A DNA stretch of 64,000 nucleotides, taken from CAVRQM01 sp963756975. GTDB taxonomy: Bacteria > Pseudomonadota > Alphaproteobacteria > Acetobacterales > Acetobacteraceae. The translations under genes were made by a program, and so were the position numbers. Below are positions 37,945 to 46,913 of the stretch, in pieces (position 1 is the stretch's first letter; each line of letters begins with the position of its first letter). The DNA lies in NCBI GenBank assembly GCA_963756975.1, contig CAVWPS010000002.1, forward strand, positions 1,550,001-1,614,000. Reading direction: 5' to 3'. The notes beneath the pieces are model-generated. The model did not search any database and was not told the DNA's origin. It saw only the letters and a program-made list of their open reading frames with translations.

Positions 37945-39150
37945 ATGACGACGAGGCTCGGCCCGCATTCCGTCCGCCTCACGATCCTGCTCGGCGCGGT
38001 CGCGGCCTTGCCGCCGCTCGCGATCGACATGAGCCTGCCCGCGTTGCGCGACATCGGCCGCGCGCTGCACGGGTCGGCGTCGCTGGCGGGGCTGACGCTC
38101 GGCGTGTTCCTGGCCGGGTTCGGCGCGATGCAGCTGGTCCTCGGGCCGCTGTCGGACCGGATCGGCCGCCGCCCGGTCCTGCTCGGCGGGCTGATCGCGT
38201 TCAGCGCCGGCGGTCTCGGCTGCACGGTCGCGACCGGCCTGCCGATGCTGATCGCGCTGCGGCTGATCCAGGGCGGCGGGGCGGCGGCGGGCAGCGTCAC
38301 CGCATTCGCGATCGTGCGCGATCTGTTCGACGGTCCCGCGGCGCGGCGAAAGATGTCGGTCGTCGCGATGCTGATTTCGGTGGCACCGATCATCGCGCCC
38401 ACGATCGGGGTCGTGGTGCTCGACACGCTCGGATGGCGCTCGATCTACGGTGCGCTGACCGTGGCCGGCGTGATCCTGACGCTCGGGGTTGCGCTCGGCC
38501 TGGACGAAAGCCGGCCGCCGGGGACACCCGTTCGCGTGATGCGCTCCTACGTCCGGGTGCTCGGGCATCGTCGCGCCGGGGGCTTGGCCCTCGCCAACGC
38601 GCTCAGTTTCGGCTGCATGTTCGGCTACGTCACCGGCTCGCCCCTCATTTTCATCGGCCGGATGGGTGTCTCCGACCCGGTGTTCGCGGCCCTGTTCGCG
38701 ACCACGGCCGGCGGTCTGCTGGCGGGCGGTGCGATCGCGAGCCGGCTGGCACGCGCCGGCACGTCCCCGGACGCGGCGCTGAACTGGGCCATCGCGGGTC
38801 AGGCCGCGACGGCGCTCGCGCTGGTGGCCGCGCTGTCCGGCACGCTTCACATGGTTGTGCTCCTGCCGTTGCTGGTGGCCAACACGATCTGCCGCGGCCT
38901 GTTCGTCCCGCTCGCCACGCACGCCGCGATGGACCCGATGCCGGAGATCGCGGGCGTCGTGTCGGCCGTGCTCGGCGTCCTGCAAATGGGGGTGGGCGCG
39001 CTGGCGTCGGCCCTGGTCGCGGGGCTGTTTCCGGCGCTCGGCCCGGTCGCCATGGGGATCGTGATGGCGGTCTCGGCCTGTGCCGCCGTCGTCGTCTGCC
39101 GTGGCACCGCGCTTGTGACATCGGCCAGTGCGCCTAAGTTCGCGCCGTGA
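37945..39150 (+). CDS. Bcr/CflA-type MFS exporter
   Basis: The protein has 401 residues with 12 predicted helices. PPLAIDMSLPALRDI in the first helix region and the GPLSDRIGRRPVLLGG loop motif are typical of Bcr/CflA drug-resistance transporters. ATG 37945 is chosen over upstream starts that add a non-membrane, arginine-rich leader. It precedes the carotenoid cluster by 43 bases on the same strand; whether it exports something related is unknown. The usual substrates of the family are bicyclomycin and chloramphenicol-like compounds. Confidence 0.85.
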   Translation: MTTRLGPHSVRLTILLGAVAALPPLAIDMSLPALRDIGRALHGSASLAGLTLGVFLAGFGAMQLVLGPLSDRIGRRPVLLGGLIAFSAGGLGCTVATGLPMLIALRLIQGGGAAAGSVTAFAIVRDLFDGPAARRKMSVVAMLISVAPIIAPTIGVVVLDTLGWRSIYGALTVAGVILTLGVALGLDESRPPGTPVRVMRSYVRVLGHRRAGGLALANALSFGCMFGYVTGSPLIFIGRMGVSDPVFAALFATTAGGLLAGGAIASRLARAGTSPDAALNWAIAGQAATALALVAALSGTLHMVVLLPLLVANTICRGLFVPLATHAAMDPMPEIAGVVSAVLGVLQMGVGALASALVAGLFPALGPVAMGIVMAVSACAAVVVCRGTALVTSASAPKFAP

Positions 39151-39193
39151 CGATCGACCCCCGGCTGCCCCGACCCACTCCCATCTCTCAAGC

Positions 39194-40756
39194 ATGAGCA
39201 CGCGCCGGATCGGCATCGTCGGCGCGGGGCCGGGTGGGCTCGCCGCCGCCATGCTCCTCGCCAGCACCGGGGCGGAGGTGACCGTGCACGAGCGCCTGCC
39301 GACCCTCGGCGGCCGCAGCGGCACCCTGGTCGCCGAGACCGGCGAGGGGCGCTGGAAGTTCGACATCGGCCCGACCTTCTTCCTCTATCCGCGCATCCTC
39401 GAGGAGGTGTTCACCGCGTGCGGCGCGCGGATGGCGGACGAGGTCGAGCTGATGCGCCTCGATCCGCAATACAGCCTCGTCTTCGAGGCAGGCGGCCGGA
39501 TCGACGCGACGCCCGACCCGGTTCGCATGGAAGCGGAGATCGCGCGGTTCAGCCCCGCCGACGCGAAGAATTTCCAGCGGTTCATGGCCGACAACCGCGA
39601 GAAGCTGCGGGCCTTCCGCCCGGTGCTCGAAAGCCCGTTCAACTCGGTCCGCGACCTGCTGAACCCGCAGCTCATCAAGGCGCTGCCCTGGCTGCGGCCC
39701 ACCAAATCGGTCGACGCCGACCTGTCCGGCTATTTCAGCGACGAGCGGGTGCGGCTCGCCTTCGCCTTCCAGAGCAAATACCTCGGCATGTCGCCGTTCC
39801 GCTGCCCGAGCCTGTTCACCATCCTGTCGTTCATGGAGTACGAGTTCGGCGTCTGGCATCCGCGCGGCGGCACCGGCGCGGTGATCGCGGCGATGGCCCG
39901 GGTCGCGGAACGCATGGGCGTCACCATCCACCGCGCCCAGCCGGTGCAGGCGATGCGGTTCGCCGGCCGCCGCGTCACCGGCCTGCGTGCCGGCGACCGG
40001 GAGCACGACTACGACGCGGTCGTGGTCAACGCCGATTTCGGCCACGCCATGCGCGCCCTGGTGCCCGACGTGCTCCGCAGGCGGTGGACCGACCGCAAGC
40101 TCGACGGCAAGAAGCTCTCCTGCTCGACGTTCATGCTCTATCTCGGCATCGAGGGCACGATCCCCGACCTCGCGCACCACACGATCTATCTGGCCGAGGA
40201 CTACAAGCGGAACGTCGCCGAGATCGAGGCGGGCAAGGTGGTCCCGGCCGAACCGTCGTTCTACGTGCAGAACGCGTCGGTGACCGACGACAGCCTCGCA
40301 CCCGCCGGTCACTCGACGCTGTACGTGCTGATACCCGTCGGCCACAACGTCGACGGCGGCATCGACTGGGACGTGGAAGCGCCACGCTTCCGCGAACTCG
40401 CGCTCGACCGGCTCGCGCGGATCGGCATCCCCGACATCCGATCGCGGATCAAATTCGAGAAGATCATGACCCCGGCGGGATGGGAGACCGACATGGCGAT
40501 CCATCGCGGGGCCACGTTCAACCTCGCCCATTCGCTCGGCCAGATGCTGCATCTGCGGCCGCGCAACCGGTTCGAGGATCTGGACGGCGTCTATCTGGTC
40601 GGCGGCGGCACCCATCCGGGCAGCGGCCTTCCGGTCATTTTCGAGAGCGCCCGCATCACCAGCCGCCTGCTCGCCGACGATCTCGGGCTGCGGCCAACCT
40701 GGACCAACGAGATGTCGATGGAAAAGTCGGACGCCGAGCTGGTGGCGGCACAATGA
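39194..40756 (+). CDS. CrtI/CrtN-family carotenoid desaturase, first copy
   Basis: FAD-dependent desaturase of 520 residues. It has the N-terminal dinucleotide motif GIVGAGPGGLAAA, the substrate-entry stretch FDIGPTFFLYP, and the C-terminal FAD closure YLVGGGTHPGSGLPVIFES. With the similar gene next door and a glycosyltransferase, acyltransferase and aldehyde dehydrogenase, it fits the C30 pathway in which squalene or diapophytoene is desaturated (CrtN-like role, inferred). Coupled to the next gene by ATGA. Which of the two desaturates and which oxidises the terminal methyl cannot be decided here. Confidence 0.85.
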   Translation: MSTRRIGIVGAGPGGLAAAMLLASTGAEVTVHERLPTLGGRSGTLVAETGEGRWKFDIGPTFFLYPRILEEVFTACGARMADEVELMRLDPQYSLVFEAGGRIDATPDPVRMEAEIARFSPADAKNFQRFMADNREKLRAFRPVLESPFNSVRDLLNPQLIKALPWLRPTKSVDADLSGYFSDERVRLAFAFQSKYLGMSPFRCPSLFTILSFMEYEFGVWHPRGGTGAVIAAMARVAERMGVTIHRAQPVQAMRFAGRRVTGLRAGDREHDYDAVVVNADFGHAMRALVPDVLRRRWTDRKLDGKKLSCSTFMLYLGIEGTIPDLAHHTIYLAEDYKRNVAEIEAGKVVPAEPSFYVQNASVTDDSLAPAGHSTLYVLIPVGHNVDGGIDWDVEAPRFRELALDRLARIGIPDIRSRIKFEKIMTPAGWETDMAIHRGATFNLAHSLGQMLHLRPRNRFEDLDGVYLVGGGTHPGSGLPVIFESARITSRLLADDLGLRPTWTNEMSMEKSDAELVAAQ

Positions 40757-42279
40757 GCAATGTCGGGGTTGTCGGCGGCGGCCTCGCCGGCCTCGCCGCC
40801 GCCTGCACGCTGGCGGCGCGCGGGCACAAGGTCACGCTGTTCGAGAAGAACGACTGGCTCGGCGGCAAGGCGGCCGAACTCCGCGAACAGGGTTTTCGGT
40901 TCGACATGGGGCCGACCATCCTCACCGTTCCCAGCGTCCTGCGCCGCATCTTCGCCGAAGCCGGGCGGGCGATGGAGGACCATCTCGACCTCCGCCGGCT
41001 CGATCCGCAATGGCGCTGCTTCTTCGAGGACGGCACGCTGCTCGATCTGCAGGAGGACATCCCGGCGATGTCGGCGCGGATCGGCGAGCTCGACCCGAAA
41101 TCGGCGCAGGGGTATCGCGATTTTCAGGCGTTCAGCGAAAAGCTGCACGGGGTCAGCGAGAAGTTCTTCTTCTGGCGGTCGGTCGAGGACGTGCTCGACA
41201 CGATGGATTTGAAGAAGAACATCGAGATCGGCACGCTGCGCGACGTGCTGGCGCTGAAGATGGGCAGCACCGTCGCGGGCCAGATCCGGCGGCATGTGCC
41301 GGACGCGCGCGTGTCGCAGATGCTCGACCATTTCGTGCAGTATGTCGGCAGCAGCCCGTACGGCTCGCCGGCCGTGCTGTGCTCGATCGCGCACATGCAA
41401 ACCAGCGAGGGCGTCTGGTATCCGATGGGCGGCACGCGCGCGGTGCCGAACGCGCTGGTCTCGCTCGGCTCCGAACTCGGCGTCGACTGGCGGCCCGGCT
41501 GCGGGGTGGCGCGGATCGTCCAGGACGGCGGCCGGGCGACAGGCGTCGTGACCGATGCGGGCGAGACGATGCGGTTCGACCACGTCGTGTCGAACATGGA
41601 CGCGGTGCGGACCTACGCCGAACTGGTCGGCGGCGAACCCGCGCGAAAGTTCGGCAAGCGGTGGAAGCGCGATCCGGCGTGTTCGGGCGTGGTGCTCTAC
41701 CTCGGCCTGGACCGGGCGTACGACCACCTGCTGCACCATGATTTCGTGTTCAGCCGCGATCCGGAGGAGGAATTCCACTGGATCTACGACAAGGGCGAGC
41801 CGGCCCCCGATCCGTCCGCCTACATCGCGGCACCGGCCAGGACCGAGCCGGGCGTCGCACCGCCGGGTGGCGAGGCGCTGTACGTGCTGGTCCACACGCC
41901 CTACCTCCGGCCGCATCACGACTGGACCAAGATGTTTCCGGCGTACCGGCAGGTGATCCTCGACAAGCTCAAGCGGTGCGCCGGGATGGGCGACATCGAG
42001 GAGCGGATCGTGTTCGAGCATCACCTGACGCCGCAGGACATCCACACCCGCTACAACGTGCTGAACGGGGCGATCTACGGCCTCGCCAGCCACGGCCGGT
42101 TCTTCGGCGCGTTCAAGCCGGGCAACCGGTCGCGCGATCTGCCCGGACTGTATCTGGCCGGCGGTGCGGCGCATCCGGGGCCGGGCATGCCGATGGTGCT
42201 GATGTCGGGCTGGATCGCGGCCGATTCGCTGGATTCCGACGCGCGTAAAAATCAGGTGGCCGAGCCGGCCGCCGCCTGA
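40753..42279 (+). CDS. CrtI/CrtP-family carotenoid desaturase/oxidase, second copy
   Basis: The protein has 508 residues, same family as the preceding gene. It has GVVGGGLAGLAAAC for FAD, FDMGPTILTVPSV, and the closing YLAGGAAHPGPGMPMVLMSG. By analogy with C30 clusters, one copy acts as desaturase and the other as terminal-methyl oxidase (CrtP-like); the ALDH at the end of the cluster would then turn the aldehyde into an acid. ATG 40753 overlaps the upstream stop. Only 5 bases separate it from the acyltransferase. Confidence 0.83.
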   Translation: MSNVGVVGGGLAGLAAACTLAARGHKVTLFEKNDWLGGKAAELREQGFRFDMGPTILTVPSVLRRIFAEAGRAMEDHLDLRRLDPQWRCFFEDGTLLDLQEDIPAMSARIGELDPKSAQGYRDFQAFSEKLHGVSEKFFFWRSVEDVLDTMDLKKNIEIGTLRDVLALKMGSTVAGQIRRHVPDARVSQMLDHFVQYVGSSPYGSPAVLCSIAHMQTSEGVWYPMGGTRAVPNALVSLGSELGVDWRPGCGVARIVQDGGRATGVVTDAGETMRFDHVVSNMDAVRTYAELVGGEPARKFGKRWKRDPACSGVVLYLGLDRAYDHLLHHDFVFSRDPEEEFHWIYDKGEPAPDPSAYIAAPARTEPGVAPPGGEALYVLVHTPYLRPHHDWTKMFPAYRQVILDKLKRCAGMGDIEERIVFEHHLTPQDIHTRYNVLNGAIYGLASHGRFFGAFKPGNRSRDLPGLYLAGGAAHPGPGMPMVLMSGWIAADSLDSDARKNQVAEPAAA

Positions 42280-42284
42280 CGCGC

Positions 42285-43061
42285 GTGGACCCCGTCCTGG
42301 CGCGCTCGCCCGCGCTGTTCCGGCTGTTCGGCTGGTATTTGCGCTGGTTCTTCGGCCGCAATTTCAGCGCGGTCCGGGTCGCCCTGACGGGGTTGCCGTC
42401 GCTGCCGGCGGGCCGGCCGGTGATGATCTTCACCAATCATCCGTCATGGTGGGATCCGGCGCTGTTCATCCTGCTCAGCGTCACCGTGCTGCGGGCGCGG
42501 GCCGGGTTCGGGCCGATGGACCAGGCCGCACTCGGCCAATACGGGTTCATGGGCAAGCTCGGCATCTTCGGGATCGAGGCGGGGTCGGCGCGTGGGGCCG
42601 CGCGGTTCCTGCAGGTCGGGCGATCAGTGCTGCGCGACCCGTCGGCCGCACTCTGGATCACCGCCGAGGGCCATTTCACCGACCCGCGCACCCGCCCGGT
42701 CACGCTGCGCCCCGGCCTCGCCCATCTCGCGCGGAAAATGCCCGGCGTTCTGATGGTGCCGATGGCGATCGAGTATCCGTTCTGGAACGAGCGCAAGCCG
42801 GAGGCGCTGGTCCGGTTCGGCCTGCCGATCGAGTCCGGATGCGACCGCGACGTGGCCGGGTGGACCGAGGTTTTGTCCGCCGCGCTCGAACGCGAAATGG
42901 AGCTTCTGGCCTCGGACGCGCTGACCCGCGACCCGGCGAAGTTTCGCGTGCTGGTGTCGGGCACCGGCGGGGTCGGCGGGATTTACGATGTCTGGCGGCG
43001 GGCGCGGGCGTGGTCGCGCGGCCGGCGGGCGCGGCTGTCGCACGGCGTCGGCCCACGGTAG
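42285..43061 (+). CDS. PlsC-type acyltransferase of the carotenoid cluster
   Basis: The protein has 258 residues, start GTG 42285. The PlsC catalytic motif NHPSWWDP (H-x4-D) is at about residue 46, and the second block ITAEGHFTDPR stands where the usual FPEG-type motif lies. The position next to a glycosyltransferase suggests it esterifies the sugar of a carotenoid glycoside, like CrtO in staphyloxanthin synthesis, although it is not homologous to CrtO. The role is inference from context. Confidence 0.78.
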   Translation: MDPVLARSPALFRLFGWYLRWFFGRNFSAVRVALTGLPSLPAGRPVMIFTNHPSWWDPALFILLSVTVLRARAGFGPMDQAALGQYGFMGKLGIFGIEAGSARGAARFLQVGRSVLRDPSAALWITAEGHFTDPRTRPVTLRPGLAHLARKMPGVLMVPMAIEYPFWNERKPEALVRFGLPIESGCDRDVAGWTEVLSAALEREMELLASDALTRDPAKFRVLVSGTGGVGGIYDVWRRARAWSRGRRARLSHGVGPR

Positions 43062-43070
43062 GACGCGGCC

Positions 43071-44195
43071 ATGGACGCCTCACCACTCTGCGCCGCGATC
43101 GCCGTCTTGGCGCTGGTGCCCGGCCTGCTCACGTTGTGGAACCTCGCTTTGTTCCGCCCGCCGCCGGCGACAAGCGCCGCGACCGGTCCGGTCAGCCTGA
43201 TCGTCCCGGCGCGCGACGAGGCCGCGAACATCGTCGCCTGCCTCCACGCGGCGCTCCTGGCCGCCGGACCGGGCGACGAAATCGTCGTCGTGGACGACGG
43301 TTCGACCGACGGCACCTCGGCGCTGATCGCGCAGGTCGCCGCCGCCGACGCGCGGGTCCGCCGGATCGTGCCGCCCGGCCTGCCCGATGGCTGGTCCGGC
43401 AAGGTCCACGCCTGCCTGCGTGGGGCGGAGGCGACGCGCCACGACATCCTGGTGTTCATCGACGCCGACGTGCGGCTCGCCCCCGGCAGCCTCGCCCGGC
43501 TCGCGGCCGGGCTGCGGCGCGACCGTGCGGGTCTTACGTCCGGTTTCCCGCGCGAACGGGCGGAGACGCTCGGCGAAATTCTGCTGGTGCCGCTGATCCA
43601 CGTCCTGCTGCTCGGCTACCTGCCGCTCTGGCTCTCGCGGCGGCGGGGCGAGGCGGCACTCGGGGCCGGTTGCGGGCAGTTGATGGTCGCCGATCGCGGT
43701 GCCTATTTCCGCATCGGCGGGCACGGCGCGGTGCGGCGGACCTGGCACGACGGCGTGACGCTTCCGCGCGCGTTCAGGGCCGCCGGCGAGGTGACCACGC
43801 TGTTCGACGCGACCAGCGTGGCGACCTGCCGGATGTACGAAGGCTTCGGCGCGTCGTGGCGCGGGTTCTCCAAGAACGCGACCGAGGGGCTGGCGAAACC
43901 CGGCGCGCTGCCGGTGTGGACGGTGCTGCTGCTGGGCGGCCACGTGCTCGCGCCCGCGTTGGCGATTGCCATACTCTGCGGCGCGAATATTCCCCGTGCG
44001 GGCCTGCTGCTCGCGGCCGTCGCCGTGCTGATCGCCGCCAGGATCGCGGTCGCGGTCCGGTTCCGGCAGCCGGCGCTGGCCGTGGTGCTGTGGCCCGTGG
44101 GCGTCGCGGTCACGGTCGCACTGCAGTGGCGCGCCCTGTTGCGGCCGTCCGGCCGGGCCGCGGTCTGGCGAGGCCGCGTCCAGACCGCCCCATGA
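43071..44195 (+). CDS. Membrane-anchored family 2 glycosyltransferase (CrtQ-like)
   Basis: The protein has 374 residues. An N-terminal hydrophobic segment (about 5-28) precedes the GT-A domain with SLIVPARDEAANI, VVDDGSTDGT, the DXD-like FIDADVR, and GHGAVRRTWHDG near the catalytic region. Three further hydrophobic segments follow residue 285. This is the layout of 4,4'-diaponeurosporenoate glycosyltransferase-like enzymes. It probably adds glucose to a carotenoid acid at the membrane. The stop overlaps the putative start of the ALDH gene (ATGA). Confidence 0.82.
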   Translation: MDASPLCAAIAVLALVPGLLTLWNLALFRPPPATSAATGPVSLIVPARDEAANIVACLHAALLAAGPGDEIVVVDDGSTDGTSALIAQVAAADARVRRIVPPGLPDGWSGKVHACLRGAEATRHDILVFIDADVRLAPGSLARLAAGLRRDRAGLTSGFPRERAETLGEILLVPLIHVLLLGYLPLWLSRRRGEAALGAGCGQLMVADRGAYFRIGGHGAVRRTWHDGVTLPRAFRAAGEVTTLFDATSVATCRMYEGFGASWRGFSKNATEGLAKPGALPVWTVLLLGGHVLAPALAIAILCGANIPRAGLLLAAVAVLIAARIAVAVRFRQPALAVVLWPVGVAVTVALQWRALLRPSGRAAVWRGRVQTAP

Positions 44196-45513
44196 CGTCT
44201 GGCCGCGCGCCTCGCGAAAATCCGCGACCTGCGCCACGCGATCGCGCGCGATCCGCGCGCCCTGGCCCGCACCGCCGCCCGGCCGGGTGCCAGCGAGGCC
44301 GACATCCTCGTCTCCGAAGTGTTGCCGCTGCTGGAGGCGTGCCGGTTTCTGGAGCGCCGGGCCGAGACGCTTCTGGCCGAGCGCCGGCCCGAGGGATCGC
44401 GGCCGCTCTGGCTGTTCGGCACGAAGTTGCGGGTCCGGCGCATCCCGCTCGGCCGCGTCCTGGTGATCGGCCCCGCCAACTACCCGCTGCTGCTGCCGGG
44501 CGTGCAGGCGTTGCAGGCGTGGGTCGCCGGGAACGACGGTCGCGATCAAGCCGGCACCGGGATGCGCCCCGCCGATGGCATGGCTCGCGACGATGCTCGA
44601 CGACGAGGGGTTCGCCGTTCTTGCCGACACCGCCGAGGCCGCGCGCGAAATGATCGCCGAGGGCGTCGATCACGTCGTGCTGACCGGTTCGGCGACGACC
44701 GGGCGGGCGGTGCTGACTATGCTCGCGCCGACGCTGGCCGGTGCGACGATGGAGCTGTCCGGCCGCGACGCGCTGATCGTGCTGCCGGACGCAAACCTGC
44801 CGCACGTCGCGCGCGCGATCGCGTTCGGGTTGCGCTTCAACGCCGGGCAAACCTGCATCGCGCCCCGCCGGGTGATCGTGGTCGGCGAGGGGCAGGCGGC
44901 ACGGCTGCGGGCACTCCTGCCGGCCGCGCTCGGCGACGGGCCGATGCCGGTCGCGCCGTCGCTGATGGCCGAAATCCGCGCGATCGCGGCCGGCGGCACC
45001 CCGATCGGCCACGCCGCCGCGATGACCGAGGACGCCATGCCGCCTTTGCTGCTGGACGCGTCGGACGATGCGGACTGGACGAGACGCGACCTGTTCGCGC
45101 CGCTCGCGTCGTTCCACGTCGTCGGCGACACGCCGGATGCCGTCGCGCTGGCCGATGCCGGGCCGTTCGCGCTCGGGGCCGCCGTGTTCGGGCCCGCCGG
45201 CGCGGCATGGCGGGTGGCGCGCTCGCTGCGGGCCGGTTGCGTGCTGGTCAACGACGTCATCGTCCCGACCGCCGACCCGAGGCTGCCGTTCGGCGGCACC
45301 GGCGAGAGCGGGTTCGGCACCACGCGCGGTGCGGAGGGGCTGCTCGCGATGACGCGCCCGCAGGCGATCGTGGCGCGTGCCGGTGGCGGCACGCGCCATC
45401 TGACCACGCTCGGGCCGGACGCGGCACCGCTGGCCGCCCGGCTGATCCGGGCGGCGCACGCGCGTGGCCTCGATCGCTTAAAACGTTACCCGCCGGCCCG
45501 CCCGTTGCCATAA
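44192..45513 (+). pseudogene. Aldehyde dehydrogenase of the carotenoid cluster, frameshifted twice
   Basis: Probably oxidises a carotenoid aldehyde to the acid (CrtNc-like). ATG 44192 overlaps the glycosyltransferase stop as ATGA, but the conserved frame (AARLAKIRDLRHAI ...) begins after one extra base at about 44198. A CTG at 44199 is the only NTG in the conserved frame nearby. A second extra base near 44535 separates QALQAWVAGN from VAIKPAPG. The rest is intact: VVLTGSATTGR, MELSGRD, the catalytic Cys in NAGQTC, and LPFGGTGESGFG. The span, 1322 bases, fits a 439-residue protein plus two extra bases. Confidence 0.82.
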
Positions 45514-45554
45514 TTGCCCGGCAAGATGTCGGTCAGGATTAGCATGTAGGTTCC

Positions 45555-46913
45555 ATGATCGTGCGACACGACCACAGTGACATCCTCGATCGCGCCGCCC
45601 GGACCGACGAGCCGGCGCCGGTCACGGTCCGGCAGGCGGTCGTGCTGGTCGGTGGCCGTGGCACCCGGCTCGGCGCACTGACGGCCGACACGCCGAAACC
45701 GCTGCTGGACGTGGGCGGCCGTCCGTTCCTGGGCTGGCTGTTGCGCGAGCTCTGCCGGTACGGCGTCGAGGAGGTTCTGCTGCTGGCGGGCCACCTCGCC
45801 CACCGGATCGAGGCCGCCGTGCCCGGCATCGTCGCCGGCCTGCCGCGCAAACTCTCCGTCAGCGTCGTGAGCGAGCCCGCCGACGCCCCGGCCGGGACGG
45901 GCGGCGCGCTGGTCCGGGCGCGCCACCGCTTCGACGAGCGCATCCTGGTGTGCAACGGCGACACTCTGTTCGACACCAACCTCGCGCACCTCCTGGCCGA
46001 CGCCGCCGCCGACGGACCGGAGGTCGCGGGCAGGATGCTCCTGCGCCGGATGGATGGTCGGGGCCGCTACGGCTCGGTGCGGCTCGACGGCGATCATGTC
46101 GTGGCGATCGATGCCGATACGGCCGGTCCGGTCACGATCAACACCGGCATCGCCGTGCTGCGAACCGCGGCGCTCGACCGCGCGCCGATGACGGGCGGCC
46201 TGGAAGCCGACATTCTGGCACCCCTCGCGACCGCCGGACGGTTGCGGGCCACGGTCGCCGGCGGCTGGTTCTGCGACATCGGCGTGCCGGACGATCTCCG
46301 TCGCGCGCGGGCCGACATGGCGGAGCGGCTGCTGCGGCCGGCGCTGATCCTCGACCGGGACGGCACGATCAATCTCGACCATGGCTATGTCGGCACCCGC
46401 GACCGGTTCGAGTGGGTGACCGGGGCGCGCGACGCCATCCGCGCGGCCGGGGACCGGGGCTGGCACGTGTTCGTGGCGACCAACCAATCCGGCGTCGGGC
46501 GCGGCCATTACGACGAGGCGGCGGTGCGCAGCCTCCATGGCTGGATGGACGACCGGGTGCGCGCGGCCGGCGGCACGGTCGACGATTGGCGGTTCTGTCC
46601 GTTCCATGAACAGGCCGCGATCGGCCGCTACCGCCGCGCGTCGGACTGGCGCAAGCCGGCCCCCGGAATGCTGCGCGATCTGGCGCTCGCGTGGTCGCTC
46701 GATCCCGCAAGCTGCGTCATGGTGGGCGACCAGCCGAGCGACATCGCGGCGGCGACGGCGGCGGGCATGACCGGCCATCTGTTCACGACGGGCAATCTGC
46801 ATGGCTTCGTGACCCGGCTGCTTGACAATCTGTCGGGTTCGGGTCGCTTAGCCGGAGGTCACGTAGCACCGAGTGTTGAACCCAATCGCGATGGACGACC
46901 CGATCCGACCTGA
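45555..46913 (+). CDS. Fusion of heptose-1-phosphate nucleotidyltransferase (HddC-like) and GmhB-like HAD phosphatase
   Basis: The protein has 452 residues. Residues 25-255 are a sugar-phosphate nucleotidyltransferase (VVLVGGRGTRLG, TPKPLLDVGGRP, VCNGDTLFD). Residues 262-430 are a HAD-IIIA phosphatase (LDRDGTINLDHGYVG, VATNQSGVGRG, VGDQPSDIAAA). The two activities are the last and third-last steps of GDP-heptose synthesis, normally separate proteins. The zinc-site cysteines of classical GmhB are changed (RASDWRKP instead of the C-D-C-R-K-P form). It overlaps the following glycosyltransferase gene by 23-41 bases. Confidence 0.8.
   Translation: MIVRHDHSDILDRAARTDEPAPVTVRQAVVLVGGRGTRLGALTADTPKPLLDVGGRPFLGWLLRELCRYGVEEVLLLAGHLAHRIEAAVPGIVAGLPRKLSVSVVSEPADAPAGTGGALVRARHRFDERILVCNGDTLFDTNLAHLLADAAADGPEVAGRMLLRRMDGRGRYGSVRLDGDHVVAIDADTAGPVTINTGIAVLRTAALDRAPMTGGLEADILAPLATAGRLRATVAGGWFCDIGVPDDLRRARADMAERLLRPALILDRDGTINLDHGYVGTRDRFEWVTGARDAIRAAGDRGWHVFVATNQSGVGRGHYDEAAVRSLHGWMDDRVRAAGGTVDDWRFCPFHEQAAIGRYRRASDWRKPAPGMLRDLALAWSLDPASCVMVGDQPSDIAAATAAGMTGHLFTTGNLHGFVTRLLDNLSGSGRLAGGHVAPSVEPNRDGRPDPT

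Noticed and set aside
44192..44199. ALDH starting at CTG 44199 without a frameshift
   Set aside because: Possible, but the ATG at 44192 overlaps the upstream stop as ATGA exactly like its neighbours, and a second +1 break in the same gene is certain, so an extra base near 44198 is preferred.
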